Below, in pieces: positions 38,685-47,616 of a stretch of 64,000 nucleotides of DNA. The position numbers and the translations under genes were made by a program. The notes below the pieces were generated by a model that was given only the letters and a program-made list of their open reading frames with translations, had not been told where the DNA came from and searched no databases. Source of the DNA: an uncultured Mycoplasmatota bacterium (GTDB lineage Bacteria > Bacillota_I > Bacilli_A > RF39 > UBA660). Every line of letters begins with the position of its first letter. Within the stretch, counting starts at the first letter, position 1. The DNA lies in assembly GCA_946403755.1 (NCBI GenBank), contig CAMJBC010000002.1, positions 62,001 to 126,000 of the forward strand, written 5' to 3'.

Positions 38685-40034
38685 ATGAATGATACAATAT
38701 GTGCAATAGCAACACTTGTTGGTGAAAGTTCAATTAATGTTATAAGAGTTAGTGGAAATAAATCTCTAGAAATAGTTAATAAAATATTTGATAAAGATTT
38801 ATCTAAAAAAGAATCTCATACTATAACATATGGTTTTATAATGGATAAAAATGAACAAGTAGATGAAGTATTAGTATCATATTTTAAAAGTCCTAAATCT
38901 TTTACAACAGAAGATACAGTAGAAATAAATACACATGGTGGTAAGACTTGTGTTAATAAAATAATGGAATTATTATTATCAAATGGATGTAGACTTGCTG
39001 AACCAGGTGAATTTACTAAAAGAGCTTTTTTAAATGGAAGAATAGATTTAATAGAAGCAGAATCAGTTGCTGATATGATTGATTCTAAAACAGATGCTGC
39101 AAGAAAAATGTCTATGAGAGGAATTAATCATGAATTATCTAATAAGATAAATGATTTAAGAAGTAATATATTAACATTAATAGCTAATATAGAAGTAAAT
39201 ATAGATTATCCAGAGTATGAAGACGCAGTAGTAGTTACTAAAGAATTAGTCGATGAAAAAGTTAAATATATAGAAGATAAAATAAAAGAATTATTAGATA
39301 ATAGTAAAAATGGTTTAATAATTAAAAACGGTATTAATATTGCAATAGTTGGTAAACCTAACGTTGGAAAAAGTAGTATTTTAAATGAATTATTAGGTGA
39401 AGAAAAGGCTATTGTTACCGATGTAAAAGGTACTACAAGAGATATAGTTGAAGGAAGTATTACTATTAATGGTATAGAAGTTAATTTCTTTGATACAGCT
39501 GGTATAAGAGAAACTAATGAAGTAGTTGAATCTATTGGTATAGAAAAGAGTATTAAAAAAATTAATGATTCAGATCTTATATTATTTGTAGTAGATTCAT
39601 CAAATGATTTTGATAAAGAAGATGAAAAAGTATTAGATAAAATAAAGAATAAAAAAGTATTAGTTGTGTATAATAAAATTGATTTAGGTAAAAAGAAAAA
39701 TAGTAAATTAGATAAATTTGATAGTATAGAAATAACTACTAAAGAAAAAGATAATATCAAACTATTAAAGGATAAAATAGTAGAAATATTTGATTTAGAT
39801 GACATAACTAATTCAGACTATACATATATATCAAATGCAAGACAAATAGGATTACTTAATAACTGTTTAAGTATTATTAAAGATATAAAGAAAGAATTAA
39901 AAAGTGACACACCAGTTGATCTAATGGAAATTAATATAAAATTATTATGGGAAACATTAGGTGAAATAACTGGTAGTGTATATAAAGATGATTTATTAGA
40001 TGAAATATTTAGTAAATTTTGCTTAGGAAAGTAA
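38685..40034 (+). CDS. mnmE: tRNA modification GTPase MnmE
   Basis: 449 residues from the ATG at 38685 (MNDTICAIATLVGESSINVIRVSG), with GAAGGGA upstream; the track start adds 18 residues that run through the promoter. N-terminal tetrahydrofolate-binding domain, helical domain, inserted G domain (GKPNVGKSSILNE, DTAGIRE, NKID) and C-terminal CLGK with the catalytic Cys. With MnmG it modifies U34 of certain tRNAs. Confidence 0.97.
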   Translation: MNDTICAIATLVGESSINVIRVSGNKSLEIVNKIFDKDLSKKESHTITYGFIMDKNEQVDEVLVSYFKSPKSFTTEDTVEINTHGGKTCVNKIMELLLSNGCRLAEPGEFTKRAFLNGRIDLIEAESVADMIDSKTDAARKMSMRGINHELSNKINDLRSNILTLIANIEVNIDYPEYEDAVVVTKELVDEKVKYIEDKIKELLDNSKNGLIIKNGINIAIVGKPNVGKSSILNELLGEEKAIVTDVKGTTRDIVEGSITINGIEVNFFDTAGIRETNEVVESIGIEKSIKKINDSDLILFVVDSSNDFDKEDEKVLDKIKNKKVLVVYNKIDLGKKKNSKLDKFDSIEITTKEKDNIKLLKDKIVEIFDLDDITNSDYTYISNARQIGLLNNCLSIIKDIKKELKSDTPVDLMEINIKLLWETLGEITGSVYKDDLLDEIFSKFCLGK

Positions 40035-40035
40035 G

Positions 40036-41907
40036 ATGATTAATATGAAATATGACATTATTGTAGTTGGAGGAGGCCATGCAGGATGTGAGGCTTCTTT
40101 AGCATGTGCAAGAATGGGTAAAAAAACATTATTAATCACAGGCAATTTTAAAAATATAGCTGATATGCCATGTAATCCATCTATAGGAGGTTCTGCTAAA
40201 GGAATAGTAGTTAGAGAAATAGATGCTTTAGGTGGAGAAATGGGTTATAATGCTGATAAAACTCATTTACAAATTAAAATGTTGAATACTAAAAAAGGAC
40301 CTGGAGTTAGATCTTTAAGAGCACAAGGTTGTAAAGTAAATTATCCTAAAGAGATGTTAAAAACTCTTCAAAATCAAGAAAATTTAGATTTATTGGAAGA
40401 CCTTGCTAAAGATTTAATAGTAGATAATAAAGTTATTAAGGGGATTAAAACAGAATCAGGAAAAGAATTTGAATGTAAGGCAGCTATATTAACAACAGGT
40501 ACTTATTTAAATTCAGATATTTTATGTGGACATGAAAGTTATAAAGGTGGACCACATGGTGAAAAGAATTCTATGTATTTAAGTGATTCTTTACAAAAAA
40601 ATGGTATTAAAATAATTAGATTAAAAACTGGTACTCCTCCTAGAATATTAAAAAGTTCAATTAATTTTGATGAAGTAACTATAGAAGAAGGAGATAAAGA
40701 AAAATTAACATTTAGTAATTTTTATGAAGCTAGTTATGATCCTAAAAAGCAAAGACCATGTTATTTAACATATACAAATAAAGAAACTCATAAAATAATA
40801 ATGGATAATTTAGATAAATGTGCTTTATATAGTGGACTAATTAAAGGCGTTGGTCCAAGATATTGTCCATCTATAGAAGATAAAGTAGTTAAATTTAATG
40901 ATAAAGATAGACATCAAATATTCTTAGAGCCAGAACGTAGTGATGATATTGAATATTATGTAGGTGGTTTTAGTACAACAATGCCTCATGAAATACAAGA
41001 ACAATTATTACATACAATGGCTGGTTTAAAAGAATGTGTTATTACTAAATATGGTTATGCTATTGAATATGATGCTATTGATCCAACTCAATTAAATATG
41101 AATTTAGAGAGTAAAATAATAGAGAATTTATTTACTGCTGGTCAAATAAATGGAACAAGTGGATATGAAGAAGCAGCTGCTCAAGGATTAATGGCTGGAA
41201 TAAATGCAGTATTAAAAATAGATAATAAAGAACCATTTATTTTAAAGAGAAATGAAGCATACATAGGTGTTTTAATAGATGATTTAATTAATAAGGGAAT
41301 AACAGAACCATATAGATTATTAACATCAAGAGCAGAATTTAGATTATTATTAAGACATGATAATGCATCATTAAGATTAACTGAATTTGGAAGAAAATTA
41401 GGTTTAATAAATGATGAAAAGTATAATATTTTTAAAAATAAATTAAAAGAAATAGATAAATTAAATGAATATTTAAATAATAATTATTTTGAAAATAATA
41501 AAGAAAATAACAAATTTTTAGAAGCAAATAATTCATCTAAATTAACTGGTAAAGTAAAATTAAGTGAATTAATTAAAAGACCTGAAATAGAATTAAATAG
41601 TTTATTAGATTATTTAAAATATGATTATGATAGAGAAATATCAGAAATAGTTGAAATAAATATTAAATATGAAGGCTATATAAAAAAGACTCAAAATGAA
41701 GTAAATAAGATGTTAAAATTAGAAGAAAAACAAATTCCTGAAGATATAGACTATAATAAGGTTAGAAATATAGCTACAGAAGCAAGACAAAAATTTTCTA
41801 AAATCAGACCATTAACAATAGGTCAAGCATCTAGAATAAGTGGAGTAAATCCATCTGATATTACAATGTTACTTGTATATTTAAAAAAGGAATATAATAA
41901 TGAATAA
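40036..41907 (+). CDS. mnmG: tRNA uridine 5-carboxymethylaminomethyl modification enzyme MnmG
   Basis: 623 residues. FAD-binding VVGGGHAGCEASLA, MPCNPSIGGSAKG, PERSDDIEYYVGGFSTTMP and TAGQINGTSGYEEAAAQG are diagnostic. It partners MnmE. One base after the mnmE stop and overlapping rsmG by 8 bp, so the three genes form one unit. A second ATG nine bases in is also possible. Confidence 0.98.
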   Translation: MINMKYDIIVVGGGHAGCEASLACARMGKKTLLITGNFKNIADMPCNPSIGGSAKGIVVREIDALGGEMGYNADKTHLQIKMLNTKKGPGVRSLRAQGCKVNYPKEMLKTLQNQENLDLLEDLAKDLIVDNKVIKGIKTESGKEFECKAAILTTGTYLNSDILCGHESYKGGPHGEKNSMYLSDSLQKNGIKIIRLKTGTPPRILKSSINFDEVTIEEGDKEKLTFSNFYEASYDPKKQRPCYLTYTNKETHKIIMDNLDKCALYSGLIKGVGPRYCPSIEDKVVKFNDKDRHQIFLEPERSDDIEYYVGGFSTTMPHEIQEQLLHTMAGLKECVITKYGYAIEYDAIDPTQLNMNLESKIIENLFTAGQINGTSGYEEAAAQGLMAGINAVLKIDNKEPFILKRNEAYIGVLIDDLINKGITEPYRLLTSRAEFRLLLRHDNASLRLTEFGRKLGLINDEKYNIFKNKLKEIDKLNEYLNNNYFENNKENNKFLEANNSSKLTGKVKLSELIKRPEIELNSLLDYLKYDYDREISEIVEINIKYEGYIKKTQNEVNKMLKLEEKQIPEDIDYNKVRNIATEARQKFSKIRPLTIGQASRISGVNPSDITMLLVYLKKEYNNE

Positions 41908-42610
41908 AGAAGAATTTATTAATTATTGTAAAGATCTTAGTATTGAAATAACAGAAGAATTATATAATGATTTATATAATTATTTTGTTATGTTAAAAGA
42001 ATGGAATGAAAAATTTAATTTAACATCTATATTAGAAAAAAAAGATGTATTCTTATTACATTTTTATGATTCCTTATGTTTATCTAAAGCAATAGATTTA
42101 AATAATGTTAATAGTTTGTTAGATTTTGGTACAGGAGCAGGATTTCCTGGTATGGTAATAGCATTATTATTTAAAAATATTAATGTTACTTTAATTGAAT
42201 CTAATAATAAAAAGTGTAATTTTCTAAATGAATTAAAAAATAAATTTAATTTAAATAATGTAGAAGTAATTAATGATAGAATTGAAAATTATGGAATAAA
42301 TAATAGAGAAAAATATGATGTAGTTACATGTAGAGCAGTTACATCTATTCCAATGATTATTGAACTTTCTACATCTACTGTAAAAGTAGGGGGTTATTTA
42401 TTACCATTAAAATCAGATTGTGAAGAAGAATTAAATAAATATAAATATTTAAATAAAGAATTTAATTTAGAATTAAAAGAAGTTATTAAATATAATTTAC
42501 CAATTACTGATGCAGTAAGAATGATACCAGTTTTTAAGAAAAATAAAGAGACAAATAAAAAATATCCTAGAAATTATGGAACAATTCTTAAAAAATATAA
42601 AAGTCATTGA
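41900..42610 (+). CDS. rsmG: 16S rRNA (G527-N7) methyltransferase
   Basis: 236 residues. SAM site LLDFGTGAGFPGMVIA, and CRAVTSIPMIIELS, typical of RsmG. It methylates G527 in the 530 loop. Ends in TGA, evidence that TGA is a stop here. In Bacillus the next genes are noc, soj and spo0J; here only the noc-like gene follows, 57 bp on. Confidence 0.97.
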   Translation: MNKEEFINYCKDLSIEITEELYNDLYNYFVMLKEWNEKFNLTSILEKKDVFLLHFYDSLCLSKAIDLNNVNSLLDFGTGAGFPGMVIALLFKNINVTLIESNNKKCNFLNELKNKFNLNNVEVINDRIENYGINNREKYDVVTCRAVTSIPMIIELSTSTVKVGGYLLPLKSDCEEELNKYKYLNKEFNLELKEVIKYNLPITDAVRMIPVFKKNKETNKKYPRNYGTILKKYKSH

Positions 42611-42667
42611 TAAAAATTAAAAAATGAATTAAAATTATAATAGGGAAAAAGATAAAAGGAGAAAGCT

Positions 42668-43780
42668 ATGGAAGACAAAAATAAAAAAGAAATTGTTTTA
42701 ATACCATTAGATGAAATAATACCAAATAGATTTCAACCAAGACTTGCTTTTGATGAAAAAGAATTAAATGATTTAGCTAACTCTATAATTAAATATGGTG
42801 TAATTCAACCTATTGTTGTAAGAAAAATAGGTGAAAAATATGAAATAATAGCAGGTGAAAGAAGATATAAAGCCTCTACAATCGCAGGAATTAAAAAAAT
42901 ACCAGCTATTATTAATAATACTGATGATAATACAAGTGCAGAAATTGCATTATTAGAAAATCTTCAAAGAAAAAATTTAACAGTTATTGAAGAAGCAAAA
43001 TCATTTAAGAAATTAATGGATAGAGGATTCAAACAAGAAACTATTGCGTCTAAATTAGGAATTAGTCAATCTTCTATAGCAAATAAAATTAGACTTCTTA
43101 GTTTACCTAAGAGTGTTCAAAATAGTCTTTTATATAATAAAATATCTGAAAGACACGCTAGAAGTTTATTAACATTAGAAAATGAAGAACAACAAGAAGA
43201 ATTATTAAAGAGGATAGTTAATGAAAAATTGACTGTTAAACAAACAGAAGATGAAGTAAGTAAAATTCTAAATAAAGGAAAAGAGCCAGAAGAACCTGAA
43301 ATAGAAATATTTGATCCAAGTAGTTTTACTTCTTCAGTTAGATATGATAGTGAACCTCCAAAAGAGTATTTCAATCCTAATGTTTATAAAGAAAATGTAA
43401 GTGATAATAAACTAGAAGAAACTAAAAAAATACTAGATAGTATTAATGATAAAAATAGTACTGGTGAAGGTTTGGTAGATGATATAGAAATATTACCTAA
43501 TATAGAGGCTATACCAGATGTATATAGTCAAATTAATCCATTTCAAAATAAAGGATTAATTGATCAAATGTTAGATAATAATGATATGCCTAAAGAAAAA
43601 ATAGAAGAAAAAATAAAAGAAGAAGAAACTAAATATAATTCTAAATTAAATAAGACAGTTGATAGAATTAGAAATTGTATAAAAGAATTAGATATTAACA
43701 AAGAAAGTGTTAAAACAACTGAGATAGATTTAGATAATAAATATAGAATTATAATAGAAATTGATAAAGACGCTGTATAG
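42668..43780 (+). CDS. noc: Noc/ParB family CTP-dependent DNA clamp
   Basis: 370 residues, long for Noc or ParB (about 285). CTPase motifs GERRYKA (63-69) and ENLQRKNL (97-104); helix-turn-helix KLGISQSSIANKIRLLSLP and ISERHARSLL. At the four known specificity positions it has Gln134, Lys140, Ser145 and Arg162: three match Noc (Q,K,K,R) and none match ParB (R,T,A,G). The N-terminal amphipathic membrane helix of Bacillus Noc is absent, and an acidic linker of about 120 residues (205-325) separates it from the C-terminal dimer domain. No parA gene adjoins. Follows rsmG, as noc does in Bacillus. Confidence 0.9.
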   Translation: MEDKNKKEIVLIPLDEIIPNRFQPRLAFDEKELNDLANSIIKYGVIQPIVVRKIGEKYEIIAGERRYKASTIAGIKKIPAIINNTDDNTSAEIALLENLQRKNLTVIEEAKSFKKLMDRGFKQETIASKLGISQSSIANKIRLLSLPKSVQNSLLYNKISERHARSLLTLENEEQQEELLKRIVNEKLTVKQTEDEVSKILNKGKEPEEPEIEIFDPSSFTSSVRYDSEPPKEYFNPNVYKENVSDNKLEETKKILDSINDKNSTGEGLVDDIEILPNIEAIPDVYSQINPFQNKGLIDQMLDNNDMPKEKIEEKIKEEETKYNSKLNKTVDRIRNCIKELDINKESVKTTEIDLDNKYRIIIEIDKDAV

Positions 43781-43792
43781 TGTCTTTTTCTT
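43766..43792 (+). terminator. noc terminator
   Basis: AAAGAC pairs with GTCTTT across the noc stop, followed by a T-rich run. Confidence 0.7.
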
Positions 43793-43806
43793 TTTTAAAA
43801 AAATAT

Positions 43807-43835
43807 TTTACTATAATTAAAATAAATGTTATACT
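43807..43835 (+). promoter_or_regulatory. Promoter of the SPFH gene
   Basis: TTTACT, 17-bp spacer, TATACT; 33 bp before the ATG. Confidence 0.6.
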
Positions 43836-43868
43836 AAAGATGTATTAATAAAGAAAAGAGGTAGAAAT

Positions 43869-45113
43869 ATGGGATTAATCAAAGCTTTATCTAATGCAGC
43901 TACAACAGCATTAGGTGATCAATTTAAAGAGTTTGTCAATTGTCCTACTATTGAAAAAAACGTTCTTATTCAAAGAGGAATCGTAAAACATGGTGAAGGA
44001 AATACAAATCCATCTGAAGGAGTAATTTCTAATGGTAGTACAATCGTAGTTCCACAAGGAATGGCTATGATGATTATTGACAACGGAGAAATTAAAGAAT
44101 TTACTGCTGATGCTGGTACATTCTATTATGATACTAGTTCTGAACCAAGTATCTTTGCAGGAAACTTAGGAGAAGCAATTATCCAAACATTTAAAACTAT
44201 TGGAAAACGTTTCACTTATGGTGGACAAACTGCTAAGGATCAAAGAGTTTACTATGTAAATTTACTTACTATCACTGGTAATAAATTTGGTTCTCCACAA
44301 CCAAAGAAAATTACTGATGAAAAATATGGTATGTTAGAAGTAACATTCTTTGGAGAATATGCATTCAAAGTTGTAGATCCAATCTTACTAGTTAATAGTG
44401 TTATTGGTGCAAATCCAAAAGATACAGTTACTTACGAAGAAATTGTAGGAACTCAACTACAAGCTAAATTTGTAGAACAAATTACTCAAGCAATTTCAGT
44501 TGTTATGAGAAAACATAAAGTTTCATTTGGAGATATTCAATTATATAATGGAGATATTTCTAATGAAATGAATACTTGTCTTGATGATTCATGGAGACAA
44601 AATTATGGTTTAGAAATTACAGATGTTGCTATTGGTGATATTAACTTAACTGAAGAATCAATGGCTAAAGTTAATAAAGTTGATGAAGCAGCAATTTTCT
44701 CAAATCAAGGAATGCAATCAGGACTTATGGCAAGTGCTACTGCTGAAGCTCTTAAGAATGCATCTAGTAATGCTAATGGAGCTATGATGGGATTCATGGG
44801 AATGAATATGGCAGGTATGGCTGGTCAAAATGCTATGGGAGCTGCTAATGGAGCACCAGCAGGACCAGGATTATATAATCCACAACCACAACAACCTGAA
44901 CCAGGTTCATTATTTGCAGGAGCTGCAGTTGTACCTGAACAACCAGTTGTTGGAAAAGCTTGTCCAAAATGTGGTTCAGTAGTAACAGGTGCATTTTGTA
45001 GCAATTGTGGTACTAAATTAGAAGAAGCTGCACCAGCAGCAGAAGTACCTGCAGAAGCACCTGCACCAGAGGCACCAGCTGAGACTCCAGCAGAGGAAAC
45101 ACCAGCTGAATAA
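43869..45113 (+). CDS. SPFH-domain protein with C-terminal zinc ribbon
   Basis: 414 residues. The N-terminal 290 residues resemble the virion core protein/YdjI group of SPFH proteins (NVLIQRG, VPQGMAMMIIDNGEI, FTYGGQTAKDQRVYYVN). A Gly/Met/Ala-rich flexible stretch (300-360) leads to a zinc ribbon CPKC...CSNC and a Pro/Ala/Glu tail. Relatives are thought to organise membrane or envelope-stress complexes with YdjG/PspA-type partners, not seen here. No membrane helix. Codon choice is richer in GC than neighbours (many gca, cca), suggesting high expression. Confidence 0.8.
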   Translation: MGLIKALSNAATTALGDQFKEFVNCPTIEKNVLIQRGIVKHGEGNTNPSEGVISNGSTIVVPQGMAMMIIDNGEIKEFTADAGTFYYDTSSEPSIFAGNLGEAIIQTFKTIGKRFTYGGQTAKDQRVYYVNLLTITGNKFGSPQPKKITDEKYGMLEVTFFGEYAFKVVDPILLVNSVIGANPKDTVTYEEIVGTQLQAKFVEQITQAISVVMRKHKVSFGDIQLYNGDISNEMNTCLDDSWRQNYGLEITDVAIGDINLTEESMAKVNKVDEAAIFSNQGMQSGLMASATAEALKNASSNANGAMMGFMGMNMAGMAGQNAMGAANGAPAGPGLYNPQPQQPEPGSLFAGAAVVPEQPVVGKACPKCGSVVTGAFCSNCGTKLEEAAPAAEVPAEAPAPEAPAETPAEETPAE

Positions 45114-45121
45114 TATGAAAT

Positions 45122-45151
45122 AAAAAATCCTATTTTTTAGGATTTTTTTAT
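45122..45151 (+). terminator. Terminator after SPFH gene
   Basis: AAAAAATCCTA and TAGGATTTTTT form a strong hairpin with a T-run. Confidence 0.9.
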
Positions 45152-45246
45152 TTGGAAAAAAAGTAGTAAAAAAAACTTGATTTATTATAAAAAATAAGTA
45201 TAATTTTAATGGAAAGAAACAGAAAGAATTTGGAGGCTATTTGAAT

Positions 45247-45690
45247 ATGAAATTTAAAACAGTTACTAAAGAAGAATTAGAAGTTTTACCTTTTGATGAT
45301 ATAGCTTATATTATCTTAAAAGAAAAAGGTAAAAAAATGAAAATAACTGATATATTTAGAATTATATGTGATTCACTAGAACTTGGTGATGAAGTATATG
45401 AAAATCAAATGGGGGATTTTTTCTCATTAATGTCTACTGAAAAAAGATTTATTCAGTTAGAAAAAGGATATTGGGATTTAAGAGAAAATCATACAGCTGA
45501 AATTAGTATCAAAGAAATAGAAGATGAACTAGATGATGATGTAGAGATTGCTGAAGATAAATATGAAGATGAAGAAGAGGAAACTGGTTATTATGATGAA
45601 CTAGATGACTCTGAAGATGATAAAGAAGACGATGATTATAAAGATTTAGTTGTTGTTGATGAGGATGAAGAATTTGATGCTAATCTTTAG
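45247..45690 (+). CDS. rpoE: RNA polymerase delta subunit
   Basis: 147 residues from the ATG at 45247; the track's TTG at 45241 is only 4 bp from GGAGG. The HARE-HTH domain (LPFDDIAYIILKEKGKKMKITDIF...GYWDLRENH) occupies about 1-90, and a long Asp/Glu tail follows, the two-part layout of delta. Delta increases RNA polymerase recycling and specificity in Firmicutes. Confidence 0.94.
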   Translation: MKFKTVTKEELEVLPFDDIAYIILKEKGKKMKITDIFRIICDSLELGDEVYENQMGDFFSLMSTEKRFIQLEKGYWDLRENHTAEISIKEIEDELDDDVEIAEDKYEDEEEETGYYDELDDSEDDKEDDDYKDLVVVDEDEEFDANL

Positions 45691-45725
45691 ATAGACTTTC
45701 TATTTATTAAGAAAGGAAGGATATT

Positions 45726-46787
45726 ATGAAAGAAAGATTAGATATAATTGAAGAAAGATATAATTATTTAGAACAAGAATTATTAAAACCAGAAGTATAT
45801 AATGATTATAAAAAGATGCAAGGTATCTTAAAAGAAAAGAATTCAATAGAAAAAACAGTGGAAACATCTAAAAGATATAATACTGTTATAGAAGATATTG
45901 AAGCTGCTAAAGAAATGGCAAAAGATCCAGAAATGAGAGAATTTGCTAATGAAGAATTAGATAAATTGCATTCTGAAAAAGAAAAATTAGAAAATGAAAT
46001 AAAAAGATTATTATTACCTAAAGATCCTAATGATGAAAAGAACGTTATTATGGAAATTAGAGGTGCAGCTGGTGGAGATGAAGCAAATATATTTGCTGGA
46101 GACTTATTTAGAATGTATTCTAAGTATGCTGAACACCAAGGTTGGAAATTAGAAGTTACTCATGAAGTTGAAGGTGAAAGTGGAGGATATGCTCAAATAG
46201 AATTTCAATTAAGTGGAGAAGCAGTTTATTCAAAACTTAAATATGAAAGTGGAGCACATAGAGTTCAAAGAGTACCTGAAACTGAATCTCAAGGAAGAGT
46301 ACATACTTCAACAGCAACAGTACTTGTTATGCCTGAAGTAGAAGAAGTTGAAGTAGAAATAAAAGATTCTGATATTAGAGTAGATATTACTAGAAGTAGT
46401 GGAGCAGGTGGTCAATGTGTTAATACAACAGACTCTGCTGTAAGACTTACTCACATACCTACTGGTATTATTGTTTATTGTCAAGTTGAAAGAAGTCAAA
46501 TCAAGAATAAAGAAAGAGCTATGCAAATTCTTAAATCAAGATTATATGACTTAAAACAAAGAGAACAAGATGAAAAAGTAGGTAATGAAAGAAGAAGTAA
46601 GATAGGTACTGGAGATAGATCAGAAAAAATTAGAACATATAATTATCCACAAAACAGATTAACAGATCATAGAATAAATTATACTGTAATGCATTTAGAT
46701 AAAATCATGGAAGGTGATTTAGAAGATTTAATAGAATCTTTAATTGCTGAAGATGAAAGAATGCGTTTAGAGGAAAATAATGATTAA
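45726..46787 (+). CDS. prfA: Peptide chain release factor 1
   Basis: 353 residues. N-terminal coiled region, codon-recognition segment VQRVPETESQGRVHTS, and the peptidyl-hydrolysis motif SSGAGGQCVNTTDSAVR, where Cys follows GGQ instead of the more common His. Terminates at UAA and UAG. Overlaps prmC by 8 bp, which encodes the enzyme methylating the GGQ Gln. AAAGGAAGG ribosome site. Confidence 0.97.
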   Translation: MKERLDIIEERYNYLEQELLKPEVYNDYKKMQGILKEKNSIEKTVETSKRYNTVIEDIEAAKEMAKDPEMREFANEELDKLHSEKEKLENEIKRLLLPKDPNDEKNVIMEIRGAAGGDEANIFAGDLFRMYSKYAEHQGWKLEVTHEVEGESGGYAQIEFQLSGEAVYSKLKYESGAHRVQRVPETESQGRVHTSTATVLVMPEVEEVEVEIKDSDIRVDITRSSGAGGQCVNTTDSAVRLTHIPTGIIVYCQVERSQIKNKERAMQILKSRLYDLKQREQDEKVGNERRSKIGTGDRSEKIRTYNYPQNRLTDHRINYTVMHLDKIMEGDLEDLIESLIAEDERMRLEENND

Positions 46788-47520
46788 TAAAATAGTTGAT
46801 TTAGGTTATTCAAGATTAGAAGCTGAAGAATTATTAAGTGTTAGTAATAATATTGAAGAAGACTATAAAAAACTATTAAATAAATACCCAATCCAATACT
46901 TGATTGGGTATGTTAATTTCTATGGATATAAAATATATGTTAATGATAATGTTCTAATACCTAGATATGAAACTGAATTTTTAGTTGAAAAGACTATTAA
47001 ATATTATAAAAAAATATTTAATAATAAAATTAATGTATTAGATATAGGAACTGGTAGTGGAGCTATATCAATAGCATTAAAGAAAAATATTGATTGTGAT
47101 GTTACTGCATGTGATATATCTGAAAAAGCTCTAGAAGTGGCTAAAAACAATGCTAAAAGTAATAATGTTAATATTAATTTTATTGAAAGTGATATTTTTA
47201 ATAATATTAATGATAAATATGACATAATAATTAGTAATCCACCATATATATCTAATAATGAAGAAGTGGAATATAGTGTTGATAAATATGAACCTCATTT
47301 AGCTTTATATGCAAATGATAATGGATTATATTTTTATAAAGAAATAATTAAAAATGCTAGTAAATATTTAAATAATAAATTTATAATTGCATTTGAAATT
47401 GGATATCAACAAGCAGATGATATTATTAAAATAGTAGATAATAATTTTACCAATGTAAAAACAATTATTGAAAAAGATTTATCTGGAAAAGATAGATATT
47501 TATTTATTATTAAAGATTAG
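46780..47520 (+). CDS. prmC: Release factor glutamine methyltransferase
   Basis: 246 residues, slightly short. PIQYLIGYVNFYGYKIYV and LIPRYETEFLVE, SAM-binding LDIGTGSGAISIAL, and the catalytic NPPYIS motif are typical. Methylates the GGQ glutamine of release factors. It overlaps prfA (coupled translation). Confidence 0.97.
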   Translation: MINKIVDLGYSRLEAEELLSVSNNIEEDYKKLLNKYPIQYLIGYVNFYGYKIYVNDNVLIPRYETEFLVEKTIKYYKKIFNNKINVLDIGTGSGAISIALKKNIDCDVTACDISEKALEVAKNNAKSNNVNINFIESDIFNNINDKYDIIISNPPYISNNEEVEYSVDKYEPHLALYANDNGLYFYKEIIKNASKYLNNKFIIAFEIGYQQADDIIKIVDNNFTNVKTIIEKDLSGKDRYLFIIKD

Positions 47521-47541
47521 CCTATAAAAAGGCTTTTTTTA
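47519..47541 (+). terminator. prmC terminator
   Basis: AGCC, loop, GGCT followed by seven T, starting at the prmC stop. Confidence 0.8.
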
Positions 47542-47616
47542 TGTAAATAAAATTGTATTTTGTTGATAAAATGGCTAATAAATAGTATATTATAAGTAAG
47601 AGGAGCGTGGCATTAT

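Noticed and set aside
41900-42610. Mycoplasma-type code (TGA read as Trp)
   Set aside because: rsmG and yaaT end in TGA at the expected length, and Trp codons in conserved positions are TGG.
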